DNA from: Pseudomonas sp.
GTDB lineage: Bacteria > Pseudomonadota > Gammaproteobacteria > Pseudomonadales > Pseudomonadaceae
Assembly: GCA_026398835.1 (NCBI GenBank)
Contig: JAPLSD010000264.1
Span: 1 to 14,817, forward strand
Direction of reading: 5' to 3'
DNA: 14,817 nt
A program made the position numbers and the translations under genes. Below, piece by piece: positions 1 to 9,295 of this stretch (its first letter is position 1; each line of letters begins with the position of its first letter). Under the pieces are notes generated by a model. The model searched no databases and was not told where the DNA came from. It saw only the letters and a program-made list of their open reading frames with translations.

Positions 1-1263
1 CCGTGCATGGTGGTGATGCCCACCAGCCTGATCCCCAACTGGCTTGATGAGGCGGCGCACTTCACGCCGCAACTCAAGGTGCTGGCGCTGTACGGTGCCG
101 GACGCAAAAAGCATTTCGACGAGTTGACGGATTACGACCTGATCCTGACTACCTATGCGCTGCTGCCAAAGGATGTCGAGCGCCTCGCCGCCCTGCCACT
201 GCACGTGCTGGTCCTCGATGAAGCGCAATACATCAAGAACCCCAACAGCAAGGCTGCCCACGCCGCGCGGGAGCTCAATGCCCGGCAACGCCTGTGCTTG
301 AGCGGCACGCCGCTGGAAAATCATTTGGGCGAACTGTGGTCACTGTTTCACTTCCTGCTGCCCGGCTGGCTGGGTGACGTGAAAACCTTCAATCGCGACT
401 ACCGTGTGCCGATTGAAAAGCGCGCCAGCGAAGTACGACTGCAGCACCTCAATGGACGGATCAAACCCTTCCTGTTGCGCCGGACCAAAGAACAGGTCGC
501 CACTGAACTGCCGCCGAAAACCGAGATCATTCACTGGGTCGAACTCAACGAGGCGCAGCGTGACGTTTATGAAACCATGCGCCTGGCCATGGATAAGAAA
601 GTCCGCGACGAGATCACCCGCAAAGGCGTTGCCCGCAGTCAGATCATCATCCTTGAGGCACTGCTCAAGCTGCGTCAGGTCTGCTGTGATTTGCGACTGG
701 TCAATGACGCCCCACCGGCGCGCGGCAGTTCGTCCGGCAAACTCGACAGCCTGATGGAAATGCTCGAGGAGCTTTTTGAAGAAGGACGGAGAATTCTGCT
801 GTTCTCACAGTTCACCTCGATGCTGGCCCTGATCGAAGTGGAGCTGAAACGCCGCGGCGTGGCCTATGCGCTGCTGACCGGGCAAACCAGGGATCGACGA
901 ACGCCTGTAAAAGAATTCCAGAGTGGCAAGCTGCAAATCTTCCTGATCAGCCTGAAAGCCGGTGGCGTAGGCTTGAACCTGACCGAGGCCGACACCGTCA
1001 TCCACTACGATCCGTGGTGGAACCCGGCCACCGAAAACCAGGCCACCGACCGTGCGTATCGCATCGGTCAGGAGAAGCCGGTATTCGTTTACAAGATGAT
1101 TGCTCGCGGAACCGTCGAAGAGAAGATTCAGCATCTACAAAAGGAAAAGTCCGACCTGGCGGCGGGCGTCCTGGATGGACGCAAGACCGGGGACTGGAAA
1201 TTGCAGAGCGAGGATATCGAAGCGTTGTTTGCGCCGCTGCCCAATAAACTGGAAAAGCGCTGA
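1..1263 (+). CDS. SNF2/SWI2-family DEAD/DEAH-box helicase, C-terminal part (5' end outside window)
   Basis: The frame is open from base 1, so the gene is truncated by the window edge. The P-loop (motif I) must lie upstream. Counting from the ATG at 7, the visible superfamily 2 motifs are: motif Ia (VVMPTSLIPNW, about 2-12), the DEAQ Walker B box (71-74), LSGTPLENHLGELW (motif III, 98-111), ILLFSQFTSML (263-273), and the SNF2 C-terminal helicase signature from SLKAGGVGLNL (315-325) to DPWWNPATENQATDRAYRIGQ (about 335-355). The family uses ATP to translocate on double-stranded DNA and remodel protein-DNA complexes. The specific role of this bacterial member is unknown. It ends with TGA and converges on the phosphorylase gene across a REP-containing spacer. 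The family call is secure; substrate and partners cannot be read from this fragment. Confidence 0.95.
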   Translation, partial: PCMVVMPTSLIPNWLDEAAHFTPQLKVLALYGAGRKKHFDELTDYDLILTTYALLPKDVERLAALPLHVLVLDEAQYIKNPNSKAAHAARELNARQRLCLSGTPLENHLGELWSLFHFLLPGWLGDVKTFNRDYRVPIEKRASEVRLQHLNGRIKPFLLRRTKEQVATELPPKTEIIHWVELNEAQRDVYETMRLAMDKKVRDEITRKGVARSQIIILEALLKLRQVCCDLRLVNDAPPARGSSSGKLDSLMEMLEELFEEGRRILLFSQFTSMLALIEVELKRRGVAYALLTGQTRDRRTPVKEFQSGKLQIFLISLKAGGVGLNLTEADTVIHYDPWWNPATENQATDRAYRIGQEKPVFVYKMIARGTVEEKIQHLQKEKSDLAAGVLDGRKTGDWKLQSEDIEALFAPLPNKLEKR

Positions 1264-1293
1264 CACAGTTGCGCCTGATACATCGCCTTCACG

Positions 1294-1370
1294 CCCCGAG
1301 CCTCGCTCCTACACGGGCACTCAATTTCCTGTAGAGCGAGCGGTGCGGCGATCCGACTTGCCCGCGATGG
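1294..1370. repeat. Inverted pair of REP-like elements (REPIN-like) in a convergent spacer
   Basis: The left half contains GCCTCGCTCCTACA (1299-1312), the reverse complement of the common Pseudomonas REP start TGTAGGAGCGAGGC. The right half starts TGTAGAGCGAGCGG (about 1330-1343) and ends CTTGCCCGCGATGG (1357-1370), a REP form I recognise from fluorescens-group genomes. The two point at each other across about 17 bp. The right copy lacks one G of TGTAGGAGC and the left copy is short, so the pair looks decayed. It lies between two convergent genes, the usual REP position, and may help end transcription of both. Confidence 0.7.
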
Positions 1371-1393
1371 GGTCAACTCGGGGCAACTGATAC

Positions 1394-3149
<1,756 letters not shown>

Positions 3150-3153
<4 letters not shown>

Positions 3154-3302
3154 AGAAATTCCTTAATAACGGGATGCGCGCACGGCACATCAACGATGCG
3201 CCCGCCTCGGCGCAGACGCACGACCCGATCGCCATCGGCAAAGCCCGGCAAAGGATGGTCGGCGAAAGGGATAGGGAGCGGATTTAAAACTGGAGTCGGC
3301 AT
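3150..3302 (-). CDS. Possible small protein of 50 residues overlapping the nagZ start
   Basis: An ATG-to-TGA frame of 51 codons lies between psrA and nagZ. Its stop overlaps the nagZ ATG as ATGA, the classic coupling arrangement. The predicted protein is proline-rich at first (MPTPVLNPLPIPFADHPLPG), then basic (GDRVVRLRRGGRIVDVPC, about residues 24-41), and ends in VIKEFL. It has no signal peptide, membrane segment or family I recognise. Against it: no clear Shine-Dalgarno stands before the ATG, and third-position GC is about 57%, which looks lower than in the neighbouring genes by eye. For it: the overlap, the absence of stops in a tight gap between cotranscribed genes, and the well-formed second half. 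It may instead be nagZ leader sequence. Treat as tentative. Confidence 0.4.
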
Positions 3303-3350
3303 GGGCGGCTAGCTTAGCGGATGTCAGCAGCCGCGCCCACCCGTGCGCGG

Positions 3351-4058
3351 TTAAACCTTGGCGGCCGAAGGAGTCGATTTACTACGCGGTCTTAGCTGTG
3401 CGCTGGCCATGCCAGCATCGGTGACGCCGGTTTCGGCGCGCATGCCAGCCGCCAGGAACGGCACCATCAAGCGCATGACCTGCTCAATCGAGGTATTGAC
3501 CCCGAAATCGGTCTCGGCAATCGCCCGCAGGGCTTTGATACCCGACATGCTGAACGCCGCCGCACCCAACATGAAGTGCACGCGCCAGAACAGCTCGATA
3601 GGCGGAATGCGCGGTGCAGCATCGTTCACCAGCATCATGTAGCGGCGAAACACCTTGCCGTACATGTCTTCCAGATAGCGACGCAAATGCCCTTGGCTCT
3701 GACTGAAGGCCAGACCCAGCAAACGCATGAAAATAGAGAGATCGTTGCCACTGCGTGGCTGTACCACGAGCGCCTGCTCGACGAGGATTTCCAGCAGTTC
3801 TTCCAGGCTCGGCTTGTTGTCCGGCTTGGCCTGCCGCCGCTCAAGCTCGCGATCGAGGCTGATGCAGAAGGGACCGAGAAAACGCGAAAAAACCGCCTGA
3901 ATCAGCGCTTTTTTCGAACCGAAATGATAGTTCACCGCCGCCAGATTAACCCCGGCCTTGCTGGTGATCAGCCGTAATGAGGTTTCGGCAAAACCTTTTT
4001 CCGCGAACAACTGCTCGGCAGCATCAAGAATACGTTCAACGGTTTCCGACTGGGCCAT
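3351..4058 (-). CDS. psrA: TetR-family regulator PsrA, long-chain fatty acid responsive
   Basis: 235 residues from the ATG at 4058, which has GGAG six bases upstream. An in-frame ATG 18 bases earlier has no such site and adds residues absent from the homologues I remember. The N-terminus is a TetR helix-turn-helix domain (about 8-55; LRLITSKAGVNLAAVNYHFGSKKALI region), and the rest is the ligand-binding domain with the PsrA-type segments SGNDLSIFMRLLGLAFSQSQGHLR and IELFWRVHFMLGAAAFSMSGIKALRA. In Pseudomonas, PsrA represses itself and fadBA, is released by long-chain acyl compounds, and activates rpoS. The promoter carries two overlapping PsrA palindromes. Divergent from lexA; the possible small ORF and nagZ follow downstream on the same strand. 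Confidence 0.97.
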   Translation of the reverse strand: MAQSETVERILDAAEQLFAEKGFAETSLRLITSKAGVNLAAVNYHFGSKKALIQAVFSRFLGPFCISLDRELERRQAKPDNKPSLEELLEILVEQALVVQPRSGNDLSIFMRLLGLAFSQSQGHLRRYLEDMYGKVFRRYMMLVNDAAPRIPPIELFWRVHFMLGAAAFSMSGIKALRAIAETDFGVNTSIEQVMRLMVPFLAAGMRAETGVTDAGMASAQLRPRSKSTPSAAKV

Positions 4059-4073
4059 GACTACTCCGCCTGA

Positions 4074-4100
4074 CAAACACTTGTTTGAAACATACGTTTC
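4074..4100. promoter_or_regulatory. Double PsrA operator over the psrA promoter
   Basis: Two 14-bp palindromes fit the published PsrA consensus (G/C)AAAC-N4-GTTT(G/C): CAAAC-ACTT-GTTTG at 4074-4087 and GAAAC-ATAC-GTTTC at 4087-4100. They share base 4087, giving a 13-bp centre-to-centre spacing. The second covers the psrA -10 and the first the start-site region, which fits autorepression. Confidence 0.9.
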
Positions 4101-4117
4101 AGACCATGCCTTGTCAA
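4089..4117 (-). promoter_or_regulatory. psrA promoter (sigma-70 type)
   Basis: On the minus strand TTGACA (4117-4112) is followed after 17 bp by TATGTT (4094-4089). Transcription would start near 4082, leaving a leader of about 24 bases before the psrA ATG. The -10 lies wholly inside a PsrA palindrome. Confidence 0.75.
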
Positions 4118-4168
4118 GCCTGCCTGTCCGTATTCCGGCCGGTCAGTCACCTATTAAATCACACAAGT

Positions 4169-4184
4169 CTGACTGTGTAGTCAG
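4169..4184. promoter_or_regulatory. 16-bp palindrome in the psrA-lexA spacer, function unknown
   Basis: CTGACT-GTGT-AGTCAG is a perfect inverted repeat with 6-bp arms. It formally fits CTG-N10-CAG, but lacks the AT-rich T-A alternation of a true LexA box, and it sits about 80 bp upstream of the lexA -35. It could be an operator for another regulator or a small hairpin. Confidence 0.35.
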
Positions 4185-4248
4185 TCGTGCGACTCAAGGT
4201 GCGATTGCCTGCAATTCGACCGTCCAGCGGACTGAATAAAAAGGAGGA

Positions 4249-4276
4249 TTGCCAAGAATTATCCACTGTATATAAT
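4249..4276 (+). promoter_or_regulatory. lexA promoter (sigma-70 type)
   Basis: TTGCCA (4249-4254), a 16-bp spacer, then a consensus TATAAT (4271-4276). The -10 is inside the first LexA box, so LexA binding would block RNA polymerase. The start site is expected near 4283. Confidence 0.85.
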
Positions 4277-4281
4277 CCCAG
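4266..4281. promoter_or_regulatory. LexA box 1 (SOS operator)
   Basis: CTGTATATAATCCCAG matches the gammaproteobacterial SOS consensus CTG-N10-CAG with an AT-rich centre. It overlaps the lexA -10 element. Confidence 0.92.
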
Positions 4282-4284
4282 TCA

Positions 4285-4300
4285 CTGTATAAAAAGACAG
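4285..4300. promoter_or_regulatory. LexA box 2 (SOS operator)
   Basis: CTGTATAAAAAGACAG is a second CTG-N10-CAG site, 19 bp (about two helical turns) from box 1, in the lexA leader. It ends 10 bases before the lexA ATG, so it also overlaps the ribosome-binding region. Confidence 0.92.
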
Positions 4301-4310
4301 AGCGATCGAA

Positions 4311-4922
4311 ATGCTAAAACTGACGCCACGCCAAGCTGAGATTCTGGCTTTTATCAAACGATGCCTCGAAGACAACGGCTACCCGCCGACCCGCGCGGAA
4401 ATCGCTCAGGAACTGGGTTTCAAATCACCCAACGCCGCCGAAGAACACCTCAAGGCGCTGGCCCGCAAGGGTGCAATCGAAATGACGCCAGGCGCTTCGC
4501 GGGGGATTCGTATTCCCGGCTTCGAAGCCAAGGGAGCCGATGACGCTTCCCTGCCGATCATCGGCCGGGTTGCCGCCGGCGCACCGATTCTCGCTCAGCA
4601 GCACATCGAAGAATCCTGCAATATCAACCCTGCCTTCTTCCATCCTCGCGCCGACTACCTGTTACGCGTACACGGCATGAGCATGAAAGACGTCGGTATT
4701 TTCGACGGCGATCTGCTCGCCGTGCATACCACTCGCGAAGCTCGCAATGGCCAGATCGTAGTCGCCCGGATCGGCGATGAAGTCACCGTGAAGCGCTTCA
4801 AGCGTGAAGGCAGCAAAGTCTGGCTGATAGCCGAAAACCCTGAGTTCGCCCCTATTGAAGTGAACCTGAAAGATCAGGATCTGGTGATCGAAGGCTTGAG
4901 TGTCGGCGTCATTCGCCGCTAA
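4311..4922 (+). CDS. lexA: SOS transcriptional repressor LexA
   Basis: 203 residues. The N-terminal winged helix (about 1-66) has the LexA pattern [12 protein letters not shown]...[23 protein letters not shown]. The self-cleavage site is Ala89-Gly90 within [10 protein letters not shown]. The catalytic dyad is Ser124 (HGMSMKD) and Lys161 (VTVKRFKR). RecA filaments on damaged DNA trigger cleavage and derepress the SOS regulon. Two LexA boxes on its promoter indicate autoregulation. The ribosome site is weak (AGAG about 8 bases before ATG) and runs into LexA box 2. sulA follows after 10 bp, with its own strong site. Some pseudomonads carry a second lexA elsewhere; linkage to sulA marks this as the main copy. 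Confidence 0.98.
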   Translation: MLKLTPRQAEILAFIKRCLEDNGYPPTRAEIAQELGFKSPNAAEEHLKALARKGAIEMTPGASRGIRIPGFEAKGADDASLPIIGRVAAGAPILAQQHIEESCNINPAFFHPRADYLLRVHGMSMKDVGIFDGDLLAVHTTREARNGQIVVARIGDEVTVKRFKREGSKVWLIAENPEFAPIEVNLKDQDLVIEGLSVGVIRR

Positions 4923-4932
4923 AGGAGGCTTT

Positions 4933-5406
4933 ATGCAGTTCCCCCACACACCACAGCATGCACAACTGTCACTGTTCGAGGCATTTATGGCCCAGCCACT
5001 CGCCCCGATCCTTAAAGATGTGGTCGAGTCGCCCTGGAGCGCCGAGCCCGAAGCTTTCAGTGAACTGTCGTTACGCGGTGCGGCCGGGAACTGCCTGAAC
5101 CTGCTGGCCCCTATTCTCAGAGAACTGAGCCAGGACCAGGACGCTCGCTGGTTGACCCTGATTGCCCCGCCATCGAGCCTGACCCAGGCCTGGCTACGGG
5201 ACGCCGGATTGAACCGCGAGCGGATTTTGCTGCTGCAACCGCGAGGCGCACAAAGCGCTCAGCAACTGACGTGCGAGGCATTGCGCCTGGGCCGTAGCCA
5301 CACTGTTGTCAGCTGGCTTAACCCTCTGAGCCCAACCGCACGGGCACAGTTGATCAGCGCGGCCCGTACAGGGGATGCGCAAAGCCTGAACATTCGCTTG
5401 GGTTGA
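4933..5406 (+). CDS. sulA: SOS cell division inhibitor SulA
   Basis: 157 residues from the ATG at 4933, preceded by AAAGGAGG (4921-4928), a near-perfect Shine-Dalgarno that overlaps the last two bases of the lexA stop codon. A frame extending upstream into lexA is less likely. The central and C-terminal SulA segments are visible: NCLNLLAPILRELSQDQDARWLTLIAPP (about 54-81) and the block from TQAWLRDAGLNRERILLLQPRG (84-105) to WLNPLSP. SulA binds FtsZ and blocks septation during the SOS response; Lon normally degrades it. No LexA box lies in the 10-bp gap, so it depends on the lexA promoter, the Pseudomonas arrangement, unlike E. coli where sulA is separate. Confidence 0.93.
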   Translation: MQFPHTPQHAQLSLFEAFMAQPLAPILKDVVESPWSAEPEAFSELSLRGAAGNCLNLLAPILRELSQDQDARWLTLIAPPSSLTQAWLRDAGLNRERILLLQPRGAQSAQQLTCEALRLGRSHTVVSWLNPLSPTARAQLISAARTGDAQSLNIRLG

Positions 5407-5440
5407 TCAACAGGACTGTCATGAGACTTGAATAGCATGG

Positions 5441-5468
5441 GGCTTCTCGAGAATAGAGAAGCCGATTT
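5441..5468 (+). terminator. Probable terminator of lexA-sulA
   Basis: An 8-bp perfect stem GGCTTCTC/GAGAAGCC with a 7-base loop is followed by GATTT. The stem is good but the T-tract is poor, so termination could be partial. It lies between convergent sulA and the next minus-strand gene. Confidence 0.5.
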
Positions 5469-5506
5469 GAAGCGACAAATTACACTCAGGAAACCGACAA
5501 ACGGAC

Positions 5507-5740
5507 TCAGTGAAGAATCCGTGACCCGTCTTCTTTCTCAAATTCGCCTTCAACCAGACGTCCAGCCATCTGCACACCAACGCTCAACATGGCCTTGGCG
5601 ACTTCGACGTGCTGACCTTGCAGAAACGCTTTGGCATCTTCGGAAAAGTCCAAAGTAACCAGAGAACCCTCGTCCTCAGCCCTGCGCAGCTCAATACGGC
5701 CGTCAGGCAACTCAACAATTTCTAGAAAGGACGTTGGCAT
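5507..5740 (-). CDS. Conserved Pseudomonas hypothetical protein, 77 residues
   Basis: Acidic small protein beginning MPTSFLEIVELPDGRIELRRAE, with no signal peptide or membrane helix. The middle (about residues 25-60: LVTLDFSEDAKAFLQGQHVEVAKAML) looks like a short strand plus two helices. Its place after lexA-sulA corresponds to P. aeruginosa PA3009 (from memory). The ATG at 5740 is preferred because homologues start MPxSFLEIVEL and a GGAG lies 11 bases upstream. An ATG 30 bases further upstream has no ribosome site and falls on the -10 sequence. It has its own promoter candidate and converges on sulA. Function unknown; location beside SOS genes alone is not evidence of an SOS role, and no LexA box precedes it. 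Confidence 0.85.
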   Translation of the reverse strand: MPTSFLEIVELPDGRIELRRAEDEGSLVTLDFSEDAKAFLQGQHVEVAKAMLSVGVQMAGRLVEGEFEKEDGSRILH

Positions 5741-5768
5741 AAAGGTCTGTTCTCCACGAAAGGCCGAC

Positions 5769-5774
5769 ATTATA
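5769..5774 (-). promoter_or_regulatory. Candidate -10 element for the 77-residue hypothetical gene
   Basis: A consensus TATAAT on the minus strand ends 28 bases before the ATG at 5740, giving an expected leader of about 20 bases. No convincing -35 hexamer stands 16-18 bp upstream, so it may need an activator or be weak. Confidence 0.5.
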
Positions 5775-5865
5775 TCAGTCATCGGCACGGCCTCGCTGAG
5801 GATCTGAACAGCTTTCTTTATGTTCTGATCAATTGCTATTCCATCACAACGCCCGGAGAGCGCTT

Positions 5866-5884
5866 AAAAGCGACTCCCCGAGTC
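5866..5884 (-). terminator. Weak terminator after the DUF6586-like gene
   Basis: On the minus strand GACTC-GGG-GAGTC is followed by GCTTTT, seven bases after the gene's stop codon. The stem is only 5 bp, so efficiency is uncertain. Confidence 0.4.
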
Positions 5885-5890
5885 ATTCCC

Positions 5891-6412
5891 TCAGCACTCG
5901 TTAAGCCCATCCCGAAACCGAATCGCCAGCTCCTTCAGGTTCTGACGCCAGCTTTCCAATTCCTCCCGACTCAACTCTGGCTCCACTTCCTCATCGAGGT
6001 TGACCGCAACGATCAATGGCTGCGTCACATCGCCCTTGGGTTTATGTGGCGCTCGTGGCGGCTGAAACAGCGCGGCATAAGCCGCCAGCAGCTTCGCCAG
6101 CCATGTTTCAGGGTTTTGTGCCAGCTCCACCAACTCGGCCAGCTCGGGAATGGCAATGGTTTCCAGCACCTCACGAGTCAGCAGCATTTCCGCTCGCGGC
6201 GCATTGGCCTGAGGCAGGCGGTAGAAGCCGGCAATCTCATGACACAACCCAAGCAAGGCACCGTACAGGTGAAACAACACCGATTCACGCCCGGCTTGAA
6301 CCAGCGCCTGGGAATTAATCGCCCGCCCCTCTTCGGATCTGGCCAGCGCTTCCAATGAAAGACCGGCAAAATAAATTTTCTGGTTGGTGCGGGTATAGAG
6401 TTCGTGGGCCAT
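5891..6412 (-). CDS. Conserved hypothetical protein (DUF6586-like), 173 residues
   Basis: The ATG at 6412 has GGAG nine bases upstream. A GTG five codons earlier would place its own ribosome site too close. The protein begins MAHELYTRTNQKIYFAGLSLEALARSEE and is largely helical and probably cytoplasmic. The N-terminal two-thirds include SVLFHLYGALLGLCHEIAGFYRLP (about 44-67), then an acidic stretch NLDEEVEPELSREELESW (about 138-155). I recognise it as the protein at the PA3010 position next to topA in pseudomonads; the DUF6586 label is from memory. No catalytic motif is evident. A strong hairpin terminator separates it from topA upstream, so it is probably transcribed on its own. Confidence 0.85.
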   Translation of the reverse strand: MAHELYTRTNQKIYFAGLSLEALARSEEGRAINSQALVQAGRESVLFHLYGALLGLCHEIAGFYRLPQANAPRAEMLLTREVLETIAIPELAELVELAQNPETWLAKLLAAYAALFQPPRAPHKPKGDVTQPLIVAVNLDEEVEPELSREELESWRQNLKELAIRFRDGLNEC

Positions 6413-6494
6413 GACGGCAGTCTCCACAATGAAATAATTGCTTCACACAGGTCGGACAGTGTCGTGGATCACCCGAGCTGACCGCAAGCAAAAC

Positions 6495-6537
6495 AAAAAG
6501 GCCGCATGAAAACCCGAGGGTTCACATGCGGCCTTTT
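6495..6537 (-). terminator. Strong intrinsic terminator of topA (palindromic, could act both ways)
   Basis: A 13-bp stem is formed by AAAAGGCCGCATG (6496-6508) and CATGCGGCCTTTT (6525-6537), with an inner AACCC-GAG-GGTT helix in the loop. On the minus strand it is followed by TTTTTGTTTTG, 15 bases after the topA stop. Confidence 0.92.
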
Positions 6538-6551
6538 CAGTACAGCGCCTT

Positions 6552-9179
6552 TTAAGACTTGGCTGATGGACGCTTGTCTTCAACCGTCCACTTGCCACCG
6601 TCGTAATACGCCTTCCAGCCAGTCGGCTTACCGTCGACTTCTGTCTGCACGTATTGCTCTTTGGTCTTGCGGCTGTAACGGATCACTGACGGGAGGCCGT
6701 CCGGATCCTTCTTCGGCGCTTCGCAGAGGAAGTGATACTTCGGATCGATCTCGTCCTTGTGCGGCACGATCTCGATGACCAGCGGAGCACGGGTCTCGCG
6801 GTTTTTCGGGAACTGGCTCGCCGCCAAGAACAGACCGGAAGCACCGTCACGCAAGATGTAAGTATCGCTGACCTTCTCGCACTTGAGTTCCGGCATCTTC
6901 ACCGGATCCATCTTCGGCGGCGCTGCGTCGCCGCTTTTCAGCAGTTTGCGGGTGTTTTTGCAGGTCGCGTTGGTGCAACCGAAGAACTTGCCGAAACGGC
7001 CGGTCTTGAGCTGCATCTCGCTGCCGCACTTGTCGCATTCCAGGCTCGGACCTTCATAACCCTTGATGCGGTAGCTGCCCTCTTCGATCTCGAAACCTAC
7101 GCAATCCGGGTTGTTACCGCAGATATGCAGTTTACGTTTCTCATCGAGCAGGTAAGCGTCCATCGCCGTGCTGCAGATCGGGCAGCGATGCTTGCCACGC
7201 AGTACCAGCGATTCCGACTCGCCCTCATCGTCCGCAGCGATTTCATCGCCCGGCACCAGATTGACGGTCGCCTTGCAGCGCTCTTTCGGCGGCAGGCTGT
7301 AACCCGAGCAACCGAGGAACACACCGGTAGAGGCGGTACGAATCTGCATCGGACGGCTGCACAGAACGCACGGGATGTCGGTCATCACCGGCTCGTTGGC
7401 ACGCATGCCGTTTTCTGCGCCCTCAGCCACTTCGAGTTTCTTCTTGAAGTCGCCATAGAACTCGTCGAGCACGCTTTTCCAGTCGCGTTCGCCCTGGGCG
7501 ACGTCATCGAGGTTCTCTTCCATACCGGCAGTGAAGCCGTAGTCCATCAGGTTGGAAAAGCTCTCGGACAGTCGTTCGGTAACGATATCGCCCATCTTTT
7601 CGGAGTAGAAACGACGGTTATGCAGTGCTACGTAGCCACGGTCCTGGATCGTCGAAATGATCGCCGCATAAGTCGAAGGACGACCGATACCGCGTTTTTC
7701 CATTTCCTTGACCAGGCTCGCTTCGGAGTAACGCGCAGGCGGCTTGGTGAAGTGCTGGCTCGGGTCGAGTTTGATCAGCTTCAGCACGTCGCCCTGGGCC
7801 ATGTCCGGCAACACATCGTCGTCGCCCGGCTTGGTCATTTGCGGCATGACGCGGGTGTAGCCGTCGAACTTGAGGATGCGGCCTTTGGCACGCAGCTCGA
7901 AGGTCCCAGCGGCGACGCTGACGGTGGTCGACAGGTATTGCGCCGGCAGCATCTGGCAAGCGACGAATTGGCGCCAGATCAGCTCGTAGAGACGCTCAGC
8001 GTCGCGCTCCATACCCACCAGCTTGCTTGGGTCGGTATTGACGTCGGAAGGACGAATCGCTTCGTGAGCCTCTTGCGCGCCTTCTTTGCTGCTATAGACG
8101 TTCGGCGCGGCCGGCAGGTATTTGCTGCCGAATTCGCCTTCAATATAAGTGCGCGCCATTTCTACGGCATCGGCCGAGAGATTAGTCGAATCAGTACGCA
8201 TATAAGTGATGTAGCCCGCTTCGTACAGACGCTGAGCCATCATCATGGTTTTCTTCACACCAAAGCCCAGACGGTTGCTGCCGGCCTGTTGCAAGGTGGA
8301 AGTAATGAACGGTGCCGACGGTTTGCTACTGGTCGGTTTGTCTTCACGCTTGGCGATCGTGTAACTGGAAGCCTTGAGCTTTTCCAGTGCGGCCATGGCG
8401 TGGGTTTCGTTGAGCGGCTTGAAGGCTTCGCCGTTTTCACGGGCCACTTCAAAACGCACGTTGGCGCCCTTGGCGGTACCGAGGTCCGCATGGACTTCCC
8501 AGTACTCTTCCGGGTTGAACGCGCGAATTTCACGCTCACGCTCGACGACCAGCTTCACCGCAACCGATTGCACACGACCAGCGGACAAACCACGGGCGAT
8601 CTTCTGCCACAACAGTGGCGAGACCATGTAACCCACCACGCGGTCGAGGAAACGACGCGCCTGTTGGGCGTTGACCCGATCAATGTCCAGCTCGCCTGGC
8701 TTGGAGAAGGCTTCCTGAATCGCCTTCTTGGTGATTTCGTTGAACACCACGCGCTTGTAGCGGCTGTCGTCACCACCGATGGCTTCGCGCAGGTGCCAGG
8801 CAATGGCTTCCCCCTCGCGATCCAAGTCGGTTGCGAGATAGATGGTGTCAGCATCTTTGGCGAGCCGGCGCAGCTCTTCGATGACCTTTTCCTTGCCCGG
8901 GAGAATCTCGTACTTGGCTTTCCAGCCATGATCGGGATCGACACCCATGCGCGAGACCAGCTGCTTGCGCGCTTTCTCTTTCGGAGAGAGCGCGGGCGCT
9001 TCACCTGCGGCGGCCTTGCCACGCTTGGCAGCAGGTTCTTTGCTGGCGCTAGCCGAACCGCTGGTGGGCAGGTCTCGGATATGGCCGATACTCGACTTCA
9101 CCACGTATTGGTTGCCCAGATACTTGTTGATGGTCTTGGCCTTAGCCGGGGATTCCACAATGACCAGCGATTTGCCCAT
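6552..9179 (-). CDS. topA: DNA topoisomerase I (type IA)
   Basis: 875 residues, colinear with E. coli TopA. It relaxes negative supercoils through a covalent 5'-phosphotyrosine. The TOPRIM domain (about 3-145) has Glu9 (VESPAKAK) and the acidic triad Asp118, Asp120, Glu122 in DLDREGEA. A lysine/alanine-rich linker (about 41-70) sits inside it, as in other proteobacteria. The catalytic Tyr326 is in [10 protein letters not shown]. Also visible are [11 protein letters not shown] (197-207) and [14 protein letters not shown] (492-505). Three tetracysteine zinc fingers follow: C604/C607/C624/C635, C666/C669/C687/C693 and C715/C718/C735/C740, then a further zinc-ribbon-like tail. The ATG at 9179 has AGGA 11 bases upstream. 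It has its own promoter and terminator, so it is a single-gene unit. Confidence 0.99.
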   Translation of the reverse strand: MGKSLVIVESPAKAKTINKYLGNQYVVKSSIGHIRDLPTSGSASASKEPAAKRGKAAAGEAPALSPKEKARKQLVSRMGVDPDHGWKAKYEILPGKEKVIEELRRLAKDADTIYLATDLDREGEAIAWHLREAIGGDDSRYKRVVFNEITKKAIQEAFSKPGELDIDRVNAQQARRFLDRVVGYMVSPLLWQKIARGLSAGRVQSVAVKLVVEREREIRAFNPEEYWEVHADLGTAKGANVRFEVARENGEAFKPLNETHAMAALEKLKASSYTIAKREDKPTSSKPSAPFITSTLQQAGSNRLGFGVKKTMMMAQRLYEAGYITYMRTDSTNLSADAVEMARTYIEGEFGSKYLPAAPNVYSSKEGAQEAHEAIRPSDVNTDPSKLVGMERDAERLYELIWRQFVACQMLPAQYLSTTVSVAAGTFELRAKGRILKFDGYTRVMPQMTKPGDDDVLPDMAQGDVLKLIKLDPSQHFTKPPARYSEASLVKEMEKRGIGRPSTYAAIISTIQDRGYVALHNRRFYSEKMGDIVTERLSESFSNLMDYGFTAGMEENLDDVAQGERDWKSVLDEFYGDFKKKLEVAEGAENGMRANEPVMTDIPCVLCSRPMQIRTASTGVFLGCSGYSLPPKERCKATVNLVPGDEIAADDEGESESLVLRGKHRCPICSTAMDAYLLDEKRKLHICGNNPDCVGFEIEEGSYRIKGYEGPSLECDKCGSEMQLKTGRFGKFFGCTNATCKNTRKLLKSGDAAPPKMDPVKMPELKCEKVSDTYILRDGASGLFLAASQFPKNRETRAPLVIEIVPHKDEIDPKYHFLCEAPKKDPDGLPSVIRYSRKTKEQYVQTEVDGKPTGWKAYYDGGKWTVEDKRPSAKS

Positions 9180-9239
9180 GGATCAGAAAATTCCTGAATT
9201 CTAGAAGTGAAAGGCGGTTGGCGCCTGACGCGGCACCGC

Positions 9240-9268
9240 TATATATAGTGGCAACAAGGTGAGGTCAA
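9240..9268 (-). promoter_or_regulatory. topA promoter (sigma-70 type)
   Basis: On the minus strand TTGACC (9268-9263), a 17-bp spacer, then TATATA (9245-9240). The start site is expected near 9233, with a leader of about 54 bases. The upstream edge of the -35 is the base of a 10-bp hairpin that also holds the stop of the preceding gene. Confidence 0.85.
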
Positions 9269-9295
9269 GCGCAGGGTTCTGCGCGCCCTGCGCTT
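9267..9295. promoter_or_regulatory. Perfect 10-bp hairpin spanning the DUF1653 gene stop and the topA -35
   Basis: AAGCGCAGGG (9267-9276) pairs with CCCTGCGCTT (9286-9295) across a 9-base loop. It has no U-tract on either strand. It overlaps two bases of the DUF1653 stop codon and the first two bases of the topA -35. Confidence 0.7.

Noticed and set aside
3331..3350. CCGCGC...GCGCGG hairpin after the psrA stop as a terminator
   Set aside because: Six-bp stem with no U-tract on the minus strand; psrA could read through into nagZ.
6413..6494. Promoter for the 173-residue hypothetical gene
   Set aside because: AT-rich CAATTATTTC is present, but no acceptable -35/-10 pair was found.
6732..9197. 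Long open frame (821 codons) on the plus strand opposite topA
   Set aside because: It is a mirror of topA codon bias in a GC-rich gene; its product shows no domain and topA is complete with promoter and terminator.
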